Shown one piece after another: positions 36,849-50,091 of a stretch of 64,000 nucleotides of DNA (within the stretch, counting starts at the first letter, position 1; the number at the start of each line of letters is the position of its first letter). The position numbers were made by a program, and so were the translations under genes. Source of the stretch: Roseobacter sp. (GTDB lineage: Bacteria; Pseudomonadota; Alphaproteobacteria; Rhodobacterales; Rhodobacteraceae); NCBI GenBank assembly GCA_024636495.1, contig JAGXGZ010000035.1, positions 1-64,000 on the forward strand, in the 5' to 3' direction. The notes beneath the pieces are model-generated. The model was not told the origin of the DNA. It saw only the letters and a list, made by a program, of their open reading frames with translations, and ran no database searches.

Positions 36849-37967
36849 ATGAAATTCAGCATCGAACGCGCCGCACTGCTTAAGGCTGTGTCACAGGCAC
36901 AATCAGTGGTCGAGCGTCGCAACACCATTCCGATCCTCGCAAACGTGCTGATCGAAGCGGAGGGCAGCGATGCATCCTTCCGCGCCACCGACCTGGATAT
37001 CGAGGTGGTCGATAAAGCGCCCGCACAGGTCGAACGCGCCGGGGCCACAACGGTTTCTGCAACAACATTGCACGAGATCGTCCGCAAACTTCCCGATGGT
37101 GCGCTGATCACGCTGACCTCGGACAGCGCGGCGGGCCGCCTGACCGTCGAAGCGGGCCGCTCGAACTTCTCGCTGGCAACTTTGCCACGCGAAGATTTCC
37201 CGGTTATGGCATCGTCTGAATACCAATCGAATTTCAGCGCACCTGCCCCAGTGCTGCGCCGTCTGTTCGACAAATCAAAATTCGCTATTTCAACCGAAGA
37301 AACGCGGTACTACCTGAACGGCGTCTATATGCACATCTCAGAAAGTGACGGCAGCAAGGTTTTGCGCTGCGTCGCTACCGATGGCCACCGTCTGGCGCGC
37401 ATCGATGCACCTATGCCGGAGGGTGCAGCAGACATGCCCGGCGTGATCGTTCCCCGCAAAACCGTTGGCGAATTGCGCAAGCTGCTGGACGATGACGACA
37501 TGCAGATCGCGGTGTCGGTGTCAGAGACAAAGATCCGCTTTGCCACGCCGGACATTACCCTGACCTCCAAGGTCATTGACGGTACATTCCCCGATTACAC
37601 ACGTGTCATTCCACAAGGGAACACACGCCGTATGGAAGTGGATGCCAGTGATTTCGCCCGCGCCGTTGACCGCGTGGCAACCGTAAGCTCCGAACGCTCG
37701 CGGGCCGTGAAACTGCAGTTGGATGAAGACCGTCTGATTTTGTCGGTCAACGCCCCAGACAGCGGTGCCGCCGAAGAAGAACTGGTCGTCGCCTATGCGG
37801 ACGAACGTCTTGAGATCGGTTTCAATGCGAAGTACCTGCTTGAGATTGCAAGTCAGGTCGACCGTGAGAATGCAGTGTTCCTGTTCAACTCGTCCGGTGA
37901 TCCGACATTGATGCGCGAAGGCAATGATATGTCAGCGGTTTATGTCGTTATGCCGATGCGTGTGTAA
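36849..37967 (+). CDS. dnaN: DNA polymerase III beta sliding clamp, 372 aa
   Basis: Ring-shaped processivity clamp. The three repeated clamp domains are inferred from length. Clamp landmarks seen are the N-terminal MKFSIERAALLKAV, ATDGHRLAR (domain 2, about residues 178-186) and the C-terminal VMPMRV that ends most DnaN proteins and lines the partner-binding pocket. Start at the ATG at 36849 with GGAG upstream. The 135-bp gap after dnaA contains short inverted repeats (AGGCC/GGCCT and GGTAGT/ACTACC). Confidence 0.97.
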   Translation: MKFSIERAALLKAVSQAQSVVERRNTIPILANVLIEAEGSDASFRATDLDIEVVDKAPAQVERAGATTVSATTLHEIVRKLPDGALITLTSDSAAGRLTVEAGRSNFSLATLPREDFPVMASSEYQSNFSAPAPVLRRLFDKSKFAISTEETRYYLNGVYMHISESDGSKVLRCVATDGHRLARIDAPMPEGAADMPGVIVPRKTVGELRKLLDDDDMQIAVSVSETKIRFATPDITLTSKVIDGTFPDYTRVIPQGNTRRMEVDASDFARAVDRVATVSSERSRAVKLQLDEDRLILSVNAPDSGAAEEELVVAYADERLEIGFNAKYLLEIASQVDRENAVFLFNSSGDPTLMREGNDMSAVYVVMPMRV

Positions 37968-37972
37968 GGTAA

Positions 37973-38015
37973 CGGAATTTTTGAAAATTCCGGTCCGAAT
38001 TCTTAAAAGAATTCG
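37973..38015. repeat. Two tandem AT-rich palindromes between dnaN and recF
   Basis: First: CGGAATTTT-TG-AAAATTCCG (37973-37992). Second: CGAATTC-TTAAAA-GAATTCG (37996-38015). They fill almost the whole 58-bp gap. Either could form a tight hairpin in mRNA (attenuation) or be a protein site; neither is followed by a T-run. Confidence 0.65.
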
Positions 38016-38025
38016 ACACTGAACC

Positions 38026-39123
38026 GTGGGCGCGCTCTTCATCTCAAATCTGACGTTGTCGCATTTCCGGTCGCATAAGCGCGCGGTCATTCAAACTGAC
38101 GCGCGCAGTGTTTCGATTCATGGGCCAAATGGTGCTGGCAAAACCAATATACTCGAAGCCGTATCTTTGCTGTCGCCCGGCCGGGGCATCCGCAGGTCCA
38201 GCGCGCAGGACATGACAAGACGCCCCGAGGCATTGGGGTGGAAGCTGACTGCTTTGCTTCATTCGATGGGTCAGACGCACGAGGTTGAGGTCTGGTCAGA
38301 GAACGGGGCCGCCCGACAAGTCCGAATTGATGGCAAACCCACGCCGCAGAACGCACTTGCCCGGATTGCGCGTGTCTTGTGGTTGATCCCGTCAATGGAC
38401 AGGCTTTGGATCGAAGGCGCAGACGGGCGGCGGCGTTTCCTAGACCGTATGACGCTTAGCTTTTTGCCGGATCATGCGGAACAGTCTTTGGCTTACGAAA
38501 AGGCCATGCGCGAACGCAATCGCCTGCTAAAGGATATGGTGCGCGAGCCCTCTTGGTATCTTGCCCTTGAACAGCAACTTGCAGAAGCCGGTGCCGCCAT
38601 CCATGCCAACAGGGTCGCAGCCATTCAGGCGCTGACAGAGGCGCAAGATCAGGCGGAAACCGCTTTTCCTACCGCAACCCTGACGTTGATCTGCGATATG
38701 CCCACAACTGCCCAGGACCTGCGCCGCGCGCTTGCCGATAACCGGATGCGCGATCTGGCAGCAGGACGTACGCTGATCGGGCCGCATCGCGCCGATCTGG
38801 AAGGCGTTTATGCGGCAAAAGACGTGCCCGCACGGGACTGCTCGACCGGAGAGCAAAAGGCCCTGCTGGTGTCGCTGATACTGGCCAACGCCCGTGCCTT
38901 GGCCGCTGATTTTGGCGCGCCCCCGTTGCTCCTGCTAGACGAGGTGGCCGCCCATCTGGATGCGAACCGTCGCGCCGCCTTGTATGATGAAATCACCGCC
39001 CTTGGCGCGCAGGCATGGATGACAGGGACCGGGGCGGAACTGTTTGACACGCTTGGATCGCGTGCGCAAATGTTTGAAGTAACGGAAACAAACGGCGTTT
39101 CAGACGTAAGAATGCAGCCATGA
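38026..39123 (+). CDS. recF: DNA replication and repair protein RecF, 365 aa
   Basis: SMC-like ATPase that helps load RecA on gapped DNA. Walker A GPNGAGKTNIL is at about residues 33-43. The ABC-type signature region is CSTGEQKALLVSLILANA (about 272-289) and the Walker B LLLLDEVAAHLD (about 304-315). The start codon is a GTG at 38026; no in-frame ATG gives a full N-terminus. Its stop overlaps the start of the LysE gene by 4 nt (ATGA). Confidence 0.94.
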   Translation: MGALFISNLTLSHFRSHKRAVIQTDARSVSIHGPNGAGKTNILEAVSLLSPGRGIRRSSAQDMTRRPEALGWKLTALLHSMGQTHEVEVWSENGAARQVRIDGKPTPQNALARIARVLWLIPSMDRLWIEGADGRRRFLDRMTLSFLPDHAEQSLAYEKAMRERNRLLKDMVREPSWYLALEQQLAEAGAAIHANRVAAIQALTEAQDQAETAFPTATLTLICDMPTTAQDLRRALADNRMRDLAAGRTLIGPHRADLEGVYAAKDVPARDCSTGEQKALLVSLILANARALAADFGAPPLLLLDEVAAHLDANRRAALYDEITALGAQAWMTGTGAELFDTLGSRAQMFEVTETNGVSDVRMQP

Positions 39124-39737
39124 CCATCACGTTGCCTGATTTGCTGCTGTATTGCGGTGCCTTGCTGATCTTGTTTCTAACACCGGGTCCGGTCTGGCTT
39201 GCGATCATGGCGCGCGCCTTGTCTGGTGGGTTCAAGGCCGCATGGCCGCTTGCCTTGGGGGTGTCGATTGGCGACATGCTTTGGCCGCTTGTCGCTGTCT
39301 TGGGCATCAGCTGGATTCTGTCTGTCTTTGATGTCTTCATGTTGGGCATGCGCTGGATCGCCTGCGGTGTCTTCCTTGTTATGGGCGTATTGTTGATCCG
39401 CCACGCTGACGCCAAGATTGACCGCGACAGCCGCCTGACCCGCCCCGGTGCATGGGCGGGGTTTGCTGCAGGTCTGCTAGCGATTTTGGGCAATCCCAAG
39501 GCGGTCTTGTTTTACATGGGCGTTCTGCCCGGATTTTTCGATTTACGTGCAATTACCTGGACAGATGTCGCCGCTATCATCCTTGTTTCAGTGACAATCC
39601 CACTGATCGGCAACCTTGCAATCGCGGCATTTGTCGGAAAAATGCGCGGGCTGATGACCAACCCTCAGACCTTGAAGCGTATCAATATCGTGGCCGGAAT
39701 TCTGCTGATCATCGTAGGCTTTCTCGTCCCCTTCATA

Positions 39738-39740
<3 letters not shown>
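39120..39740 (+). CDS. LysE/RhtB family translocator, 206 aa
   Basis: Inner-membrane exporter of the LysE superfamily (amino acids or related metabolites). About six hydrophobic spans are visible: the first is LLYCGALLILFLTPGPVWLAIMA and the last ends GILLIIVGFLVPFI. The family N-terminal motif TPGP is present near residue 21. The substrate cannot be inferred. It is translationally coupled to recF, which is why it sits inside the replication cluster; no functional link is needed to explain that. Confidence 0.85.
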
Positions 39741-42901
<3,161 letters not shown>

Positions 42902-43034
42902 GGCGATATGCGTTGTCCGACCAATGCTACGCCGCCTGCCAGAATATTTGTCAAAGTCAATTTAACCTCCCCTTAAGCGTGAGCGTGCTGATCTGAAGTC
43001 CAATCTAAAGAACTTAGAATCGAAAAGACTGATT

Positions 43035-45545
43035 TTGTATAAACAGCTCACCGCTCTTTTTGCCCGTTTTACCGCCGCTCATCTGAAAGCGCGGGGTAAG
43101 CCGCAGTCGATATACGACGCAGACGAAAAATTGGTCGGTGCCATTGATGTTGTCGCTCTGTCGGATGGACATATTCGCGTCGCGGGATGGGCCTGCGCCG
43201 ATGATATCGTCGTGCATATGAATGGCGTAAAAGCCAGCGCTCGACCCTGCTTGCGGCGCGATGACGTCGCGCTCGAGCATGGGCTGAATACCCATCTGGG
43301 CTTTGATCTGAACCTGCCGCTTGGGCCAATCAGGTTGTACGAAATCACCCGCTTTGGCATTGAGTTTCATGGCCAAAACATCGGCAACGGGAGTCTTGCC
43401 TTTACTTTGCCATTGGATCGTCCCCGGCTGACCCAGGCGGCCATTGTCCTTAAATTCACCAAAGCGATTTTGGGTCAAACCGCTTCGGGCATCGCGTGGC
43501 TTGCCACCCGAAATCCCAAATACCGCGCACGCATTAAACAAGGTCTCCGGCTCACGGCACTGCCACAGTCGCGCGAACTTGACCCAGATCTATTCCGACT
43601 TCAGCCTGAGACATCTAAACACCAAGGCGGAATAACAATCATTCTACCTGTCTTTAACGCTTTTGAGCTGCTGCAAGACGCGCTGGAAAGAGTGGACAAG
43701 AACACCGACCTGCCTTGGCGGCTGATCCTGATCGAAGACTGCTCAACCGACAGCAAAGTGCTCCCTTTTTTGAAAACGTGGCAAGAGCGCCGCAAAGGTC
43801 ATGTTATCCTGCTCGAAAATCGCGAAAACCTTGGGTTTATCGGCAGTGTGAACAAGGGGATAGAAAAGGCGCTGCTTTGGTCTGATCCTGTTGTGCTGTT
43901 GAATTCAGACGCCTTGGTTCCCGCTGACTGGGCAAGCCGTTTGATCGAACCGATGCGCGCCAGTAAGACAGTGGCAACCGTCACGCCCATGTCAAACGAT
44001 GCCGAGATTTTTAGCGCACCGCTTATCTGCCAGCCAAGGCCATTGGCGCGCGGTCAGGGCGACGCAATTGACAAGGTAGCCGCACGGTTAAACCCCGCAG
44101 CAGAGCGTGTCGCGGCACCTACCGGCGTCGGTTTTTGCATGGCAATCAGCCTTGCCTACCTTAGCAAAATTCCCAAGCTTGATCAGGCTTTTGGTCGCGG
44201 ATACGGCGAAGAAGTGGATTGGTGTCAACGCGCCCGCGCCCTTGGCGGTGTACATGTTTGCGCCAATAATCTGTTCGTCGAACACCGCGGCGGGCAAAGC
44301 TTTGGCTCTGCCGAAAAGCAACGTTTGATTGCCCGCAATAACCTGCAAATCTCAGCGCGATATCCAGCCTATGACAACGAAGTCCAACGTTTCGTACAGT
44401 CCGACCCTTTAAGATCAACAAGGCTTGCGATGGCGCTGGCATGGGTCGGCGCCCAAGATGTCTATCCCGTGTCCATCTATCTGGCGCACAGCATGGGCGG
44501 CGGGGCCGAAGCCTATCTTCAAAGCCGGATCACCAACAAACACCACGTGCTTGGCCGTTGCGCCGTTGTGCTTCGCGTTGGTGGCAAACAGCGCTGGCAA
44601 CTTGAACTGGTCACGCCTCAGGGAACGATCGCAGGCCACACAAACAGCCTCGACTACATTATTCAACTGCTTGCCCCCGTCTCGCGTCGGCGCATCATCT
44701 ATTCTTGCGGCGTCGGCGACAGCGATCCTGTTGGGCTGCCAAGCGCGCTGATGACGTTGGCTGACAAGGGTCGGCACACAATTGAAATTCTGTTTCACGA
44801 CTATTTTGCGATCTCACCCTCCTATACGCTTCTTGATAACGACGGAATTTATCGTGGCGTTCCAACCCCGCAAAACCTGGATAATCCTGCACATATCGCC
44901 ACTTCACCAAACGGCTTTCGGGTCCCGCTATCAGACTGGCAAAATACTTGGGGTGTGCTGTTGGAGGCCGCCAAACAATTGGTCGTTTTCTCGCAACACA
45001 GCGCAGATATCGTCAAGCTGGCCTATCCCGCGATTGTGGGGAAAATAACCATTCAACCGCATAGGCTTGATCAGGCACTTCCTTCAATCACGCACCTTCC
45101 TGAAACCTCGCGCCGGGTGGTTGCCGTGCTTGGTGATATCGGCCTTCAAAAGGGGGCCAAGCTGATGAACGGCTTGGCGCAAGAGCTTGAGGAACGCGGC
45201 ATCGGCCTTGTGATCGTCGGCAACTTTGATCCGACATTCCCGATCCCCCCTTCTGTTGCTGTCCACGGAAGCTATAAACTGGCCGATCTTGCGCAGATTT
45301 GCGCCCGCTACGGCGTTACAGACTGGCTGATACCGTCCATCTGGCCCGAGACATACTCCTTCACCACCCACGAAGCATTGGCGACGGGGCTGCCGGTTCA
45401 CGCCTTTCATCTGGGTGCGCAGGGCGATGCCGTGACGCAGGCCGAAAACGGGTTTGCCATCCCTTTCACCAAAGGCACTGACCCCAGCGGCCCCCTTAAG
45501 GACCATTTCATCAAAGTCTTTTGCCCTTCGGAACGAGCAGCATAA
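43035..45545 (+). CDS. Multidomain glycosyltransferase (GT2 plus C-terminal GT-B-like), 836 aa
   Basis: Three parts. An N-terminal domain (about residues 35-130) has an [18 protein letters not shown]-type beta motif of unknown role. A GT2 domain (about 198-440) has [11 protein letters not shown], a donor-binding LIEDCSTD, the DxD-like LLNSDALVP and [21 protein letters not shown]-terminal region (about 470-836) has a GT-B-like [21 protein letters not shown] block (about 775-795), as in GT4 enzymes. It could therefore add two sugars. The start codon is the TTG at 43035; the frame is open upstream to a stop at 42963 but contains no ATG. The last base of its stop is shared with the next gene's start. 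It heads the glycosyltransferase-acyltransferase-sulfotransferase row. Confidence 0.82.
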   Translation: MYKQLTALFARFTAAHLKARGKPQSIYDADEKLVGAIDVVALSDGHIRVAGWACADDIVVHMNGVKASARPCLRRDDVALEHGLNTHLGFDLNLPLGPIRLYEITRFGIEFHGQNIGNGSLAFTLPLDRPRLTQAAIVLKFTKAILGQTASGIAWLATRNPKYRARIKQGLRLTALPQSRELDPDLFRLQPETSKHQGGITIILPVFNAFELLQDALERVDKNTDLPWRLILIEDCSTDSKVLPFLKTWQERRKGHVILLENRENLGFIGSVNKGIEKALLWSDPVVLLNSDALVPADWASRLIEPMRASKTVATVTPMSNDAEIFSAPLICQPRPLARGQGDAIDKVAARLNPAAERVAAPTGVGFCMAISLAYLSKIPKLDQAFGRGYGEEVDWCQRARALGGVHVCANNLFVEHRGGQSFGSAEKQRLIARNNLQISARYPAYDNEVQRFVQSDPLRSTRLAMALAWVGAQDVYPVSIYLAHSMGGGAEAYLQSRITNKHHVLGRCAVVLRVGGKQRWQLELVTPQGTIAGHTNSLDYIIQLLAPVSRRRIIYSCGVGDSDPVGLPSALMTLADKGRHTIEILFHDYFAISPSYTLLDNDGIYRGVPTPQNLDNPAHIATSPNGFRVPLSDWQNTWGVLLEAAKQLVVFSQHSADIVKLAYPAIVGKITIQPHRLDQALPSITHLPETSRRVVAVLGDIGLQKGAKLMNGLAQELEERGIGLVIVGNFDPTFPIPPSVAVHGSYKLADLAQICARYGVTDWLIPSIWPETYSFTTHEALATGLPVHAFHLGAQGDAVTQAENGFAIPFTKGTDPSGPLKDHFIKVFCPSERAA

Positions 45546-46279
45546 TGACACACATACCAATAACTTTGAAAACTTTGCGCGCTGCCGGGGTCGAGGTTCT
45601 GAGCAGGGGAAGCGCAACGGTCAACCTCCCCCAGCACACGGTTCTGGAAGCCCCCTGCAGTCTGAAATGGACCCAATATGAGCATTCTATCGAGCTTGGG
45701 GCGTTTTCATATCAGGTTTCAGGATACTGCTTTGCAGCGCGGATTGGACGTTATTGTTCCTTTGGTGAAGGGGTGCAGATTGGCCGCCAAAACCACCCGA
45801 CACATTGGGCCTCGACCAGCCCTGCATTCTATTTAGGCGATCAACTGTTTGATCTGGGCGAAGGGTTTGATGCGGCTGAACATTATCACAACTATAAATT
45901 TACGTTCTCTGGCCCACCAACCAAGGTTAAAATCACCACGATCGGAAATGATGTCTGGATCGGGCATGGAGCTTATATCGCGGCGGGTGTCACGATTGGC
46001 GACGGTGCAATTGTCGGCGCCCATGCGGTCGTTACCCGCGATGTCCCCGCGTTTTCAGTCGTTGCCGGGAATCCTGCCATGATCAAGAAAATGCGGCTGC
46101 CTCCCATGCTTCTCACCCCGATGTTGCGCAGCCAATGGTGGCAATTCGCCCCTTGGCAAATGGATCATCTGGATCCGTCAGAGCCGGCTGAATTTTGCAA
46201 AGGCATCCATCAGATGATCGCACAGACAGAACCATATACCCCGTCACCCATCGACTTGCGCATCGGTATTTCGACATGA
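45545..46279 (+). CDS. CatB-like hexapeptide O-acetyltransferase, 244 aa
   Basis: Xenobiotic-acetyltransferase/CatB-like left-handed beta-helix protein. Seen: [29 protein letters not shown] (about residues 64-92, with the probable catalytic His) and the C-terminal [50 protein letters not shown] (about 134-183) typical of the family. In this setting the substrate is probably a sugar of the surface polysaccharide. The start overlaps the glycosyltransferase stop by one base (TAATG) and its stop overlaps the next gene's ATG (ATGA). Confidence 0.83.
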   Translation: MTHIPITLKTLRAAGVEVLSRGSATVNLPQHTVLEAPCSLKWTQYEHSIELGAFSYQVSGYCFAARIGRYCSFGEGVQIGRQNHPTHWASTSPAFYLGDQLFDLGEGFDAAEHYHNYKFTFSGPPTKVKITTIGNDVWIGHGAYIAAGVTIGDGAIVGAHAVVTRDVPAFSVVAGNPAMIKKMRLPPMLLTPMLRSQWWQFAPWQMDHLDPSEPAEFCKGIHQMIAQTEPYTPSPIDLRIGIST

Positions 46280-47037
46280 AAAAGATCGTATTTCTTCACA
46301 TCCCGAAAACGGCAGGACAAACTGTTCATTCGGAATTGTCACGGGTCATCGGCGCAGGGCTGACTTCCCCTGTCAGGGTGCATACGCAAGCGGCGCAGAA
46401 CCGCCAGTTTCCGGACGGATATCGCCTTTATTCAGGTCATCTTGATTGGTCACATCTTGATCAGGTCAAAGGTGATCGCTTTGTGTTTACCGTGCTGCGC
46501 GATCCATTAGAGCGGATCGCGTCTTTCTATTTTTATCTCCATCAAAAATCACTAGACCTTGATGCGGCCAGCCTGAACGATCCCGCTAACACAGGGCTTT
46601 TGAAAGTCCGGACACACAGTGTTGACGACTATTTTTTTGGTGGCGACAGCGCTTGGCAGCGCTTCATTCTGGATCACTATGATAACTTCTATTGCGCCTA
46701 TCTTGCGACCCAAAAGATTCGCGGTGCCGCAGATCTAACGCATTTTTCATCAGCTCAGGTGATCGATGCGGCGCTAAAGGGCGCTGGCCAACTTGATCGC
46801 ATCTATAGACTAGAGAATCTGGCAGCGCTTGAACAAGACATATCGCAGCTAACCAGCAGCAACATCTTCATTGCTGAAAAACGGATCAACGCTGGCCCAA
46901 AGACGCAAAACACCAAACGTTGGCCTCAACTTATGTCGCAGATAGAAAGTGATGCCAGCAGACAAAGACTTGCTGATTTTGCGGTCAAAGACAGCGCGTT
47001 GATTGAGCGGCTACAAGCGGAAGGTGCGCTTTCGTGA
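46276..47037 (+). CDS. Sulfotransferase family 2-like protein, 253 aa
   Basis: Probable PAPS-dependent carbohydrate sulfotransferase. The 5'-phosphosulfate loop is seen in [16 protein letters not shown] (about residues 5-20) and the 3'-phosphate-binding motif in [16 protein letters not shown] (about 71-86). The rest is variable, as usual for the family. The start is the ATG at 46276, overlapping the acyltransferase stop by 4 nt, so the three genes from 43035 form one unit. It would decorate the glycan exported by the KpsEMT-like system. The acceptor is unknown. Confidence 0.8.
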   Translation: MKKIVFLHIPKTAGQTVHSELSRVIGAGLTSPVRVHTQAAQNRQFPDGYRLYSGHLDWSHLDQVKGDRFVFTVLRDPLERIASFYFYLHQKSLDLDAASLNDPANTGLLKVRTHSVDDYFFGGDSAWQRFILDHYDNFYCAYLATQKIRGAADLTHFSSAQVIDAALKGAGQLDRIYRLENLAALEQDISQLTSSNIFIAEKRINAGPKTQNTKRWPQLMSQIESDASRQRLADFAVKDSALIERLQAEGALS

Positions 47038-47045
47038 CCCGTGCT

Positions 47046-47969
47046 TTACAGCTTTCCCAGCCGCGCCAATGCCCGCAAAACCAAATCGCCCCCATGGCTT
47101 TGCCGGTAAACTCCCAAGTCCTTTGGCGTTTCCCGTCGCCTCGACACAGGCTGCGCGCGCCAGTCCGTGAAATCAAACAGCAACCGGCGGCTACGATTGG
47201 TCAGCACAGGGGCCAAATCGTGCAAAACGGCCAGGTTCCGGTCAAGCCAATGCGCAAAAACCCGTCTCAGCAGGGCACCACCACGGTAAAAGGCGTGAGT
47301 CCTGTGTGCACCCAGAAGGTTGTTGTCATGCTGTCGATAGAAAATCCCCGGCTTGGCATCATGGATTACATCAAAACCGGCCCCAGTAACCATCTGGTAC
47401 ACCCACCAATCGTGAAACGGGACGCCGGCAGAGACAGAAAACGGCAGGGCACTGCGCAAAAAATCTGTCGTGGCAGGCGGCATGACGATCGTATTCCCGC
47501 GCAAGATATTCTGGACCAACGCATTCCCGAATTCAAAAGGCCGCTGATATGCGGGCGACATGCCAAGCACCTTGAGGTTGGCATCGGTGTAAATGCTGCG
47601 ACTGGCGTAAATCTCAGCGCCCGTTCCACGCCAAATCATCTCAAGCGCACGCGTCAGTTTATGGGGCATCCACACATCATCTTGATCCGCAAACGCGATC
47701 CAAGCGCCGTCGAGTTCAGGCCGCGCCAACAACGTCATGAAATTTTGCGCGCATCCCTGACGCGGCCCTTTCAGCAACTGGATATCCCTGCCCGGGTTTG
47801 CCACGATGAAATCACGAACCCTGACCAGCGTCTGATCGGTCGATCCATCATCACTTATCCAAAGGCTCCAGTCCTGATGGGTTTGCGTCAAAATAGAACC
47901 CAACTGTGGTTCGATAAAGGCACCCCCATTTTTCGTACAAAGCAGGATATGAACATGCGGCAATTTCAA
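47046..47969 (-). CDS. Family 2 glycosyltransferase (rhamnosyltransferase-like), 307 aa
   Basis: GT2 enzyme with VHILLCTKNGGAFIEPQLGSIL at the N-terminus, WISDDGSTDQT (about residues 37-47) and the metal-binding AFADQDDVWMPHKL (about 91-104). It resembles O-antigen/capsule rhamnosyltransferases in its FADQDD motif. The start codon is a TTG at 47969 preceded by an excellent GGGGAGG eight bases upstream; no in-frame ATG gives the conserved N-terminus. It is on the opposite strand to the rest of the locus: convergent with the sulfotransferase at 46276 and divergent from kpsE. Confidence 0.85.
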   Translation of the reverse strand: MKLPHVHILLCTKNGGAFIEPQLGSILTQTHQDWSLWISDDGSTDQTLVRVRDFIVANPGRDIQLLKGPRQGCAQNFMTLLARPELDGAWIAFADQDDVWMPHKLTRALEMIWRGTGAEIYASRSIYTDANLKVLGMSPAYQRPFEFGNALVQNILRGNTIVMPPATTDFLRSALPFSVSAGVPFHDWWVYQMVTGAGFDVIHDAKPGIFYRQHDNNLLGAHRTHAFYRGGALLRRVFAHWLDRNLAVLHDLAPVLTNRSRRLLFDFTDWRAQPVSRRRETPKDLGVYRQSHGGDLVLRALARLGKL

Positions 47970-48047
47970 TTTCTCAGCCTCCCCGATCTGACCTGTGACG
48001 GGAATATAAAAATCACATGGGCCTTAATATTCAGTGATCGGGGATAG

Positions 48048-49397
48048 ATGATGGCCCGCCCAACGCCCCTCCGGACCATCCCTTCTAATCGTGAACACAA
48101 CCTGCCCCACGACATGCGCAAAGCACTTAAAATGCGCGAACGAGAGGAGGCATTGGCACGCATCGAAAAGCAACGCATCACGAAAAAGCGTGAAATTTCT
48201 GCCAAAATGGAAAAGACGCAAAAGGCGCTGCCTCCGCTTGAGATCGACAAATCACAGCCCGTCGCACCACCGGTTGTCAATGCAAGGGTCAAGCCCCGCC
48301 ACCGTGTTGTTTTTCTAAGCTTTGTGGTCTGTGTCCTTGGCACAAACCTTCTTTCCGCGTGGTATCTATGGGAACGGGCCGCGGATCGGTTCGTGTCGGT
48401 CGCCGGATTCTCGGTCCGAACCGAGGAAACAAGCTCAGCTATCGAGCTTTTAGGCGGTGTAGCAGAGCTGTCCGGCTCGGGGTCATCTGACGAAGATATC
48501 CTATACAAGTTTATTCAAAGCCAGGAACTGGTGCGCAGCGTGGACGAGGCCCTTGATCTACGTGCCCTTTGGGCAAAGGCCGACCCGCAAACTGACCCGA
48601 TTTTCAGCTATCATCCCCCTGGCTCGATCGAGGACCTGACAAAGTATTGGTCACGGATGGTGCAGGTTTACAGCGATAACAGCACCGGATTAATTGATCT
48701 GGAAGTGCAGGCATTCAGCCCACAGGATGCCCAAAACATAGCGCTTTTGATCTATGATGAAAGTTCTCGGATGATCAACAAATTATCCGATATCGCGCGC
48801 GAGGATGCAACGCGACACGCCCGTGAAGAACTAGAAACGGCAGTGCAAAGACTTAAGGTCGCCCGGTCCGAGCTTACAAAGTTTCGCAATCTTAACCAAC
48901 TGGTTTCCCCGGAATCGACCTTGCAAATTCAGACGGGATTACTGTCGTCGCTGGAAATGCAATTGGCCGAAACGCTGATTGATCTTGATATGCTAGGCCA
49001 AACCAGCAAAGCGTCTGATCCTCGGACCAAACAGGCGGAACGCCGGCGCGACGTGATCGAGGATCGGCTGCGCCAAGAACGCGGAAAGCTGGGCATCGGC
49101 AGCGGAACGGGTGTTGCAAACAGCGGGTTTGCCGAATTGGTCGGGGAATTTGAAAGTCTATCGGTGGATCGTCAGTTTGCTGAACAGTCCTATACAGCAG
49201 CGCTTGCTGCCTATGACGTTGCGGTCGCGGAATCGCGCCGTCAAACCAGATATCTTGCAGCCCATGTCAGTCCCACGCTCGCTGAAACAGCAATCTATCC
49301 TGATCGATGGCTCGCCATGGCGTTGATTGCGTTGTTCAGCACTTTGATCTGGGGCGTTTTAGTGATGATTGGCTATTCGTTAAGGGATCGGCGCTAG
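48048..49397 (+). CDS. kpsE: Capsule polysaccharide export inner-membrane protein (KpsE/CtrB family), 449 aa
   Basis: Polysaccharide co-polymerase that links the ABC exporter to the outer-membrane channel. An N-terminal cytoplasmic basic region (about residues 1-80) is followed by a first TM (VVFLSFVVCVLGTNLLSAWYL, about 86-106). A large periplasmic coiled-coil domain (about 110-420) follows, then a second TM at the C-terminus (WLAMALIALFSTLIWGVLVMIGY, about 421-443). The design matches KpsE/BexC/CtrB. The N-terminal extension is longer than in E. coli KpsE and charged. It is followed after 9 bp by kpsT. Confidence 0.88.
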   Translation: MMARPTPLRTIPSNREHNLPHDMRKALKMREREEALARIEKQRITKKREISAKMEKTQKALPPLEIDKSQPVAPPVVNARVKPRHRVVFLSFVVCVLGTNLLSAWYLWERAADRFVSVAGFSVRTEETSSAIELLGGVAELSGSGSSDEDILYKFIQSQELVRSVDEALDLRALWAKADPQTDPIFSYHPPGSIEDLTKYWSRMVQVYSDNSTGLIDLEVQAFSPQDAQNIALLIYDESSRMINKLSDIAREDATRHAREELETAVQRLKVARSELTKFRNLNQLVSPESTLQIQTGLLSSLEMQLAETLIDLDMLGQTSKASDPRTKQAERRRDVIEDRLRQERGKLGIGSGTGVANSGFAELVGEFESLSVDRQFAEQSYTAALAAYDVAVAESRRQTRYLAAHVSPTLAETAIYPDRWLAMALIALFSTLIWGVLVMIGYSLRDRR

Positions 49398-49406
49398 CGT
49401 TATCCG

Positions 49407-50063
49407 ATGATCGTTCTGCGCAATCTGACCAAGACCTATCACCTGCAAGGCAGTCGAAAAACGATTGCCGATCGCCTTAATGCTGTCTTTCCAAGCCGCG
49501 TTTCAGTTGGTCTTTTGGGGCGAAATGGTGCCGGGAAATCTACGCTTTTGCGCATTATCGCAGGCACGGCCGACCCCACTTCGGGAGAAGTGTTAAGTGA
49601 CGGGAGTATCTCGTTTCCGGTGGGTTTTTCAGGCTCGTTCCACCCCGATATGACTGGCGCGCAGAACACTCGGTTTGTCGCGCGTATTTACGGCGCGAAC
49701 AGCGACGCGTTGATGGCTTATGTCGATGATTTTGCAGAGCTGGGGCACCATTTTCATTTACCGATCCGCTCCTATTCCTCTGGTATGCGGTCGCGGCTGG
49801 CTTTTGGTGTGTCCATGGGGCTGGCCTTTGATACCTACTTGATCGACGAAATTACGGCAGTTGGCGACGCAGCATTCAAGCGCAAAAGCAAAGACGTTTT
49901 CACCGATAGAATGTCCCGCGCCGGATCGATTTTTGTGAGCCATTCCATTGGTTTGCTTCGTGAAATGTGCACTGCCGGGGCCGTCTTGGAAAACGGGCAG
50001 CTGACTTATTTTGACGATATTAACGAAGCGATAGAACTGCACGGGTACAACATGAGGAACTAA
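49407..50063 (+). CDS. kpsT: Capsule exporter ATPase (KpsT family), 218 aa
   Basis: ABC ATPase that powers polysaccharide export. Walker A GRNGAGKSTLL is at about residues 38-48, the signature SYSSGMRSRLAF at about 116-127 and the Walker B with its D-loop (TYLIDEITAVGD) at about 136-147. The H-loop His is in IFVSHSIG. The short form, with no C-terminal carbohydrate-binding domain, suits KpsT rather than the longer Wzt. It is followed by a sulfotransferase and the permease kpsM, all co-directional. Confidence 0.92.
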   Translation: MIVLRNLTKTYHLQGSRKTIADRLNAVFPSRVSVGLLGRNGAGKSTLLRIIAGTADPTSGEVLSDGSISFPVGFSGSFHPDMTGAQNTRFVARIYGANSDALMAYVDDFAELGHHFHLPIRSYSSGMRSRLAFGVSMGLAFDTYLIDEITAVGDAAFKRKSKDVFTDRMSRAGSIFVSHSIGLLREMCTAGAVLENGQLTYFDDINEAIELHGYNMRN

Positions 50064-50091
50064 TCCCCTGCTGCTGCGAAAGAAACCGTTA

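Noticed and set aside
47034-48047. Plus-strand frame of 337 codons opposite the GT2 gene
   Set aside because: The minus-strand GT2 protein has clear motifs and a strong GGGGAGG site. The plus-strand frame has no motif and is a shadow.
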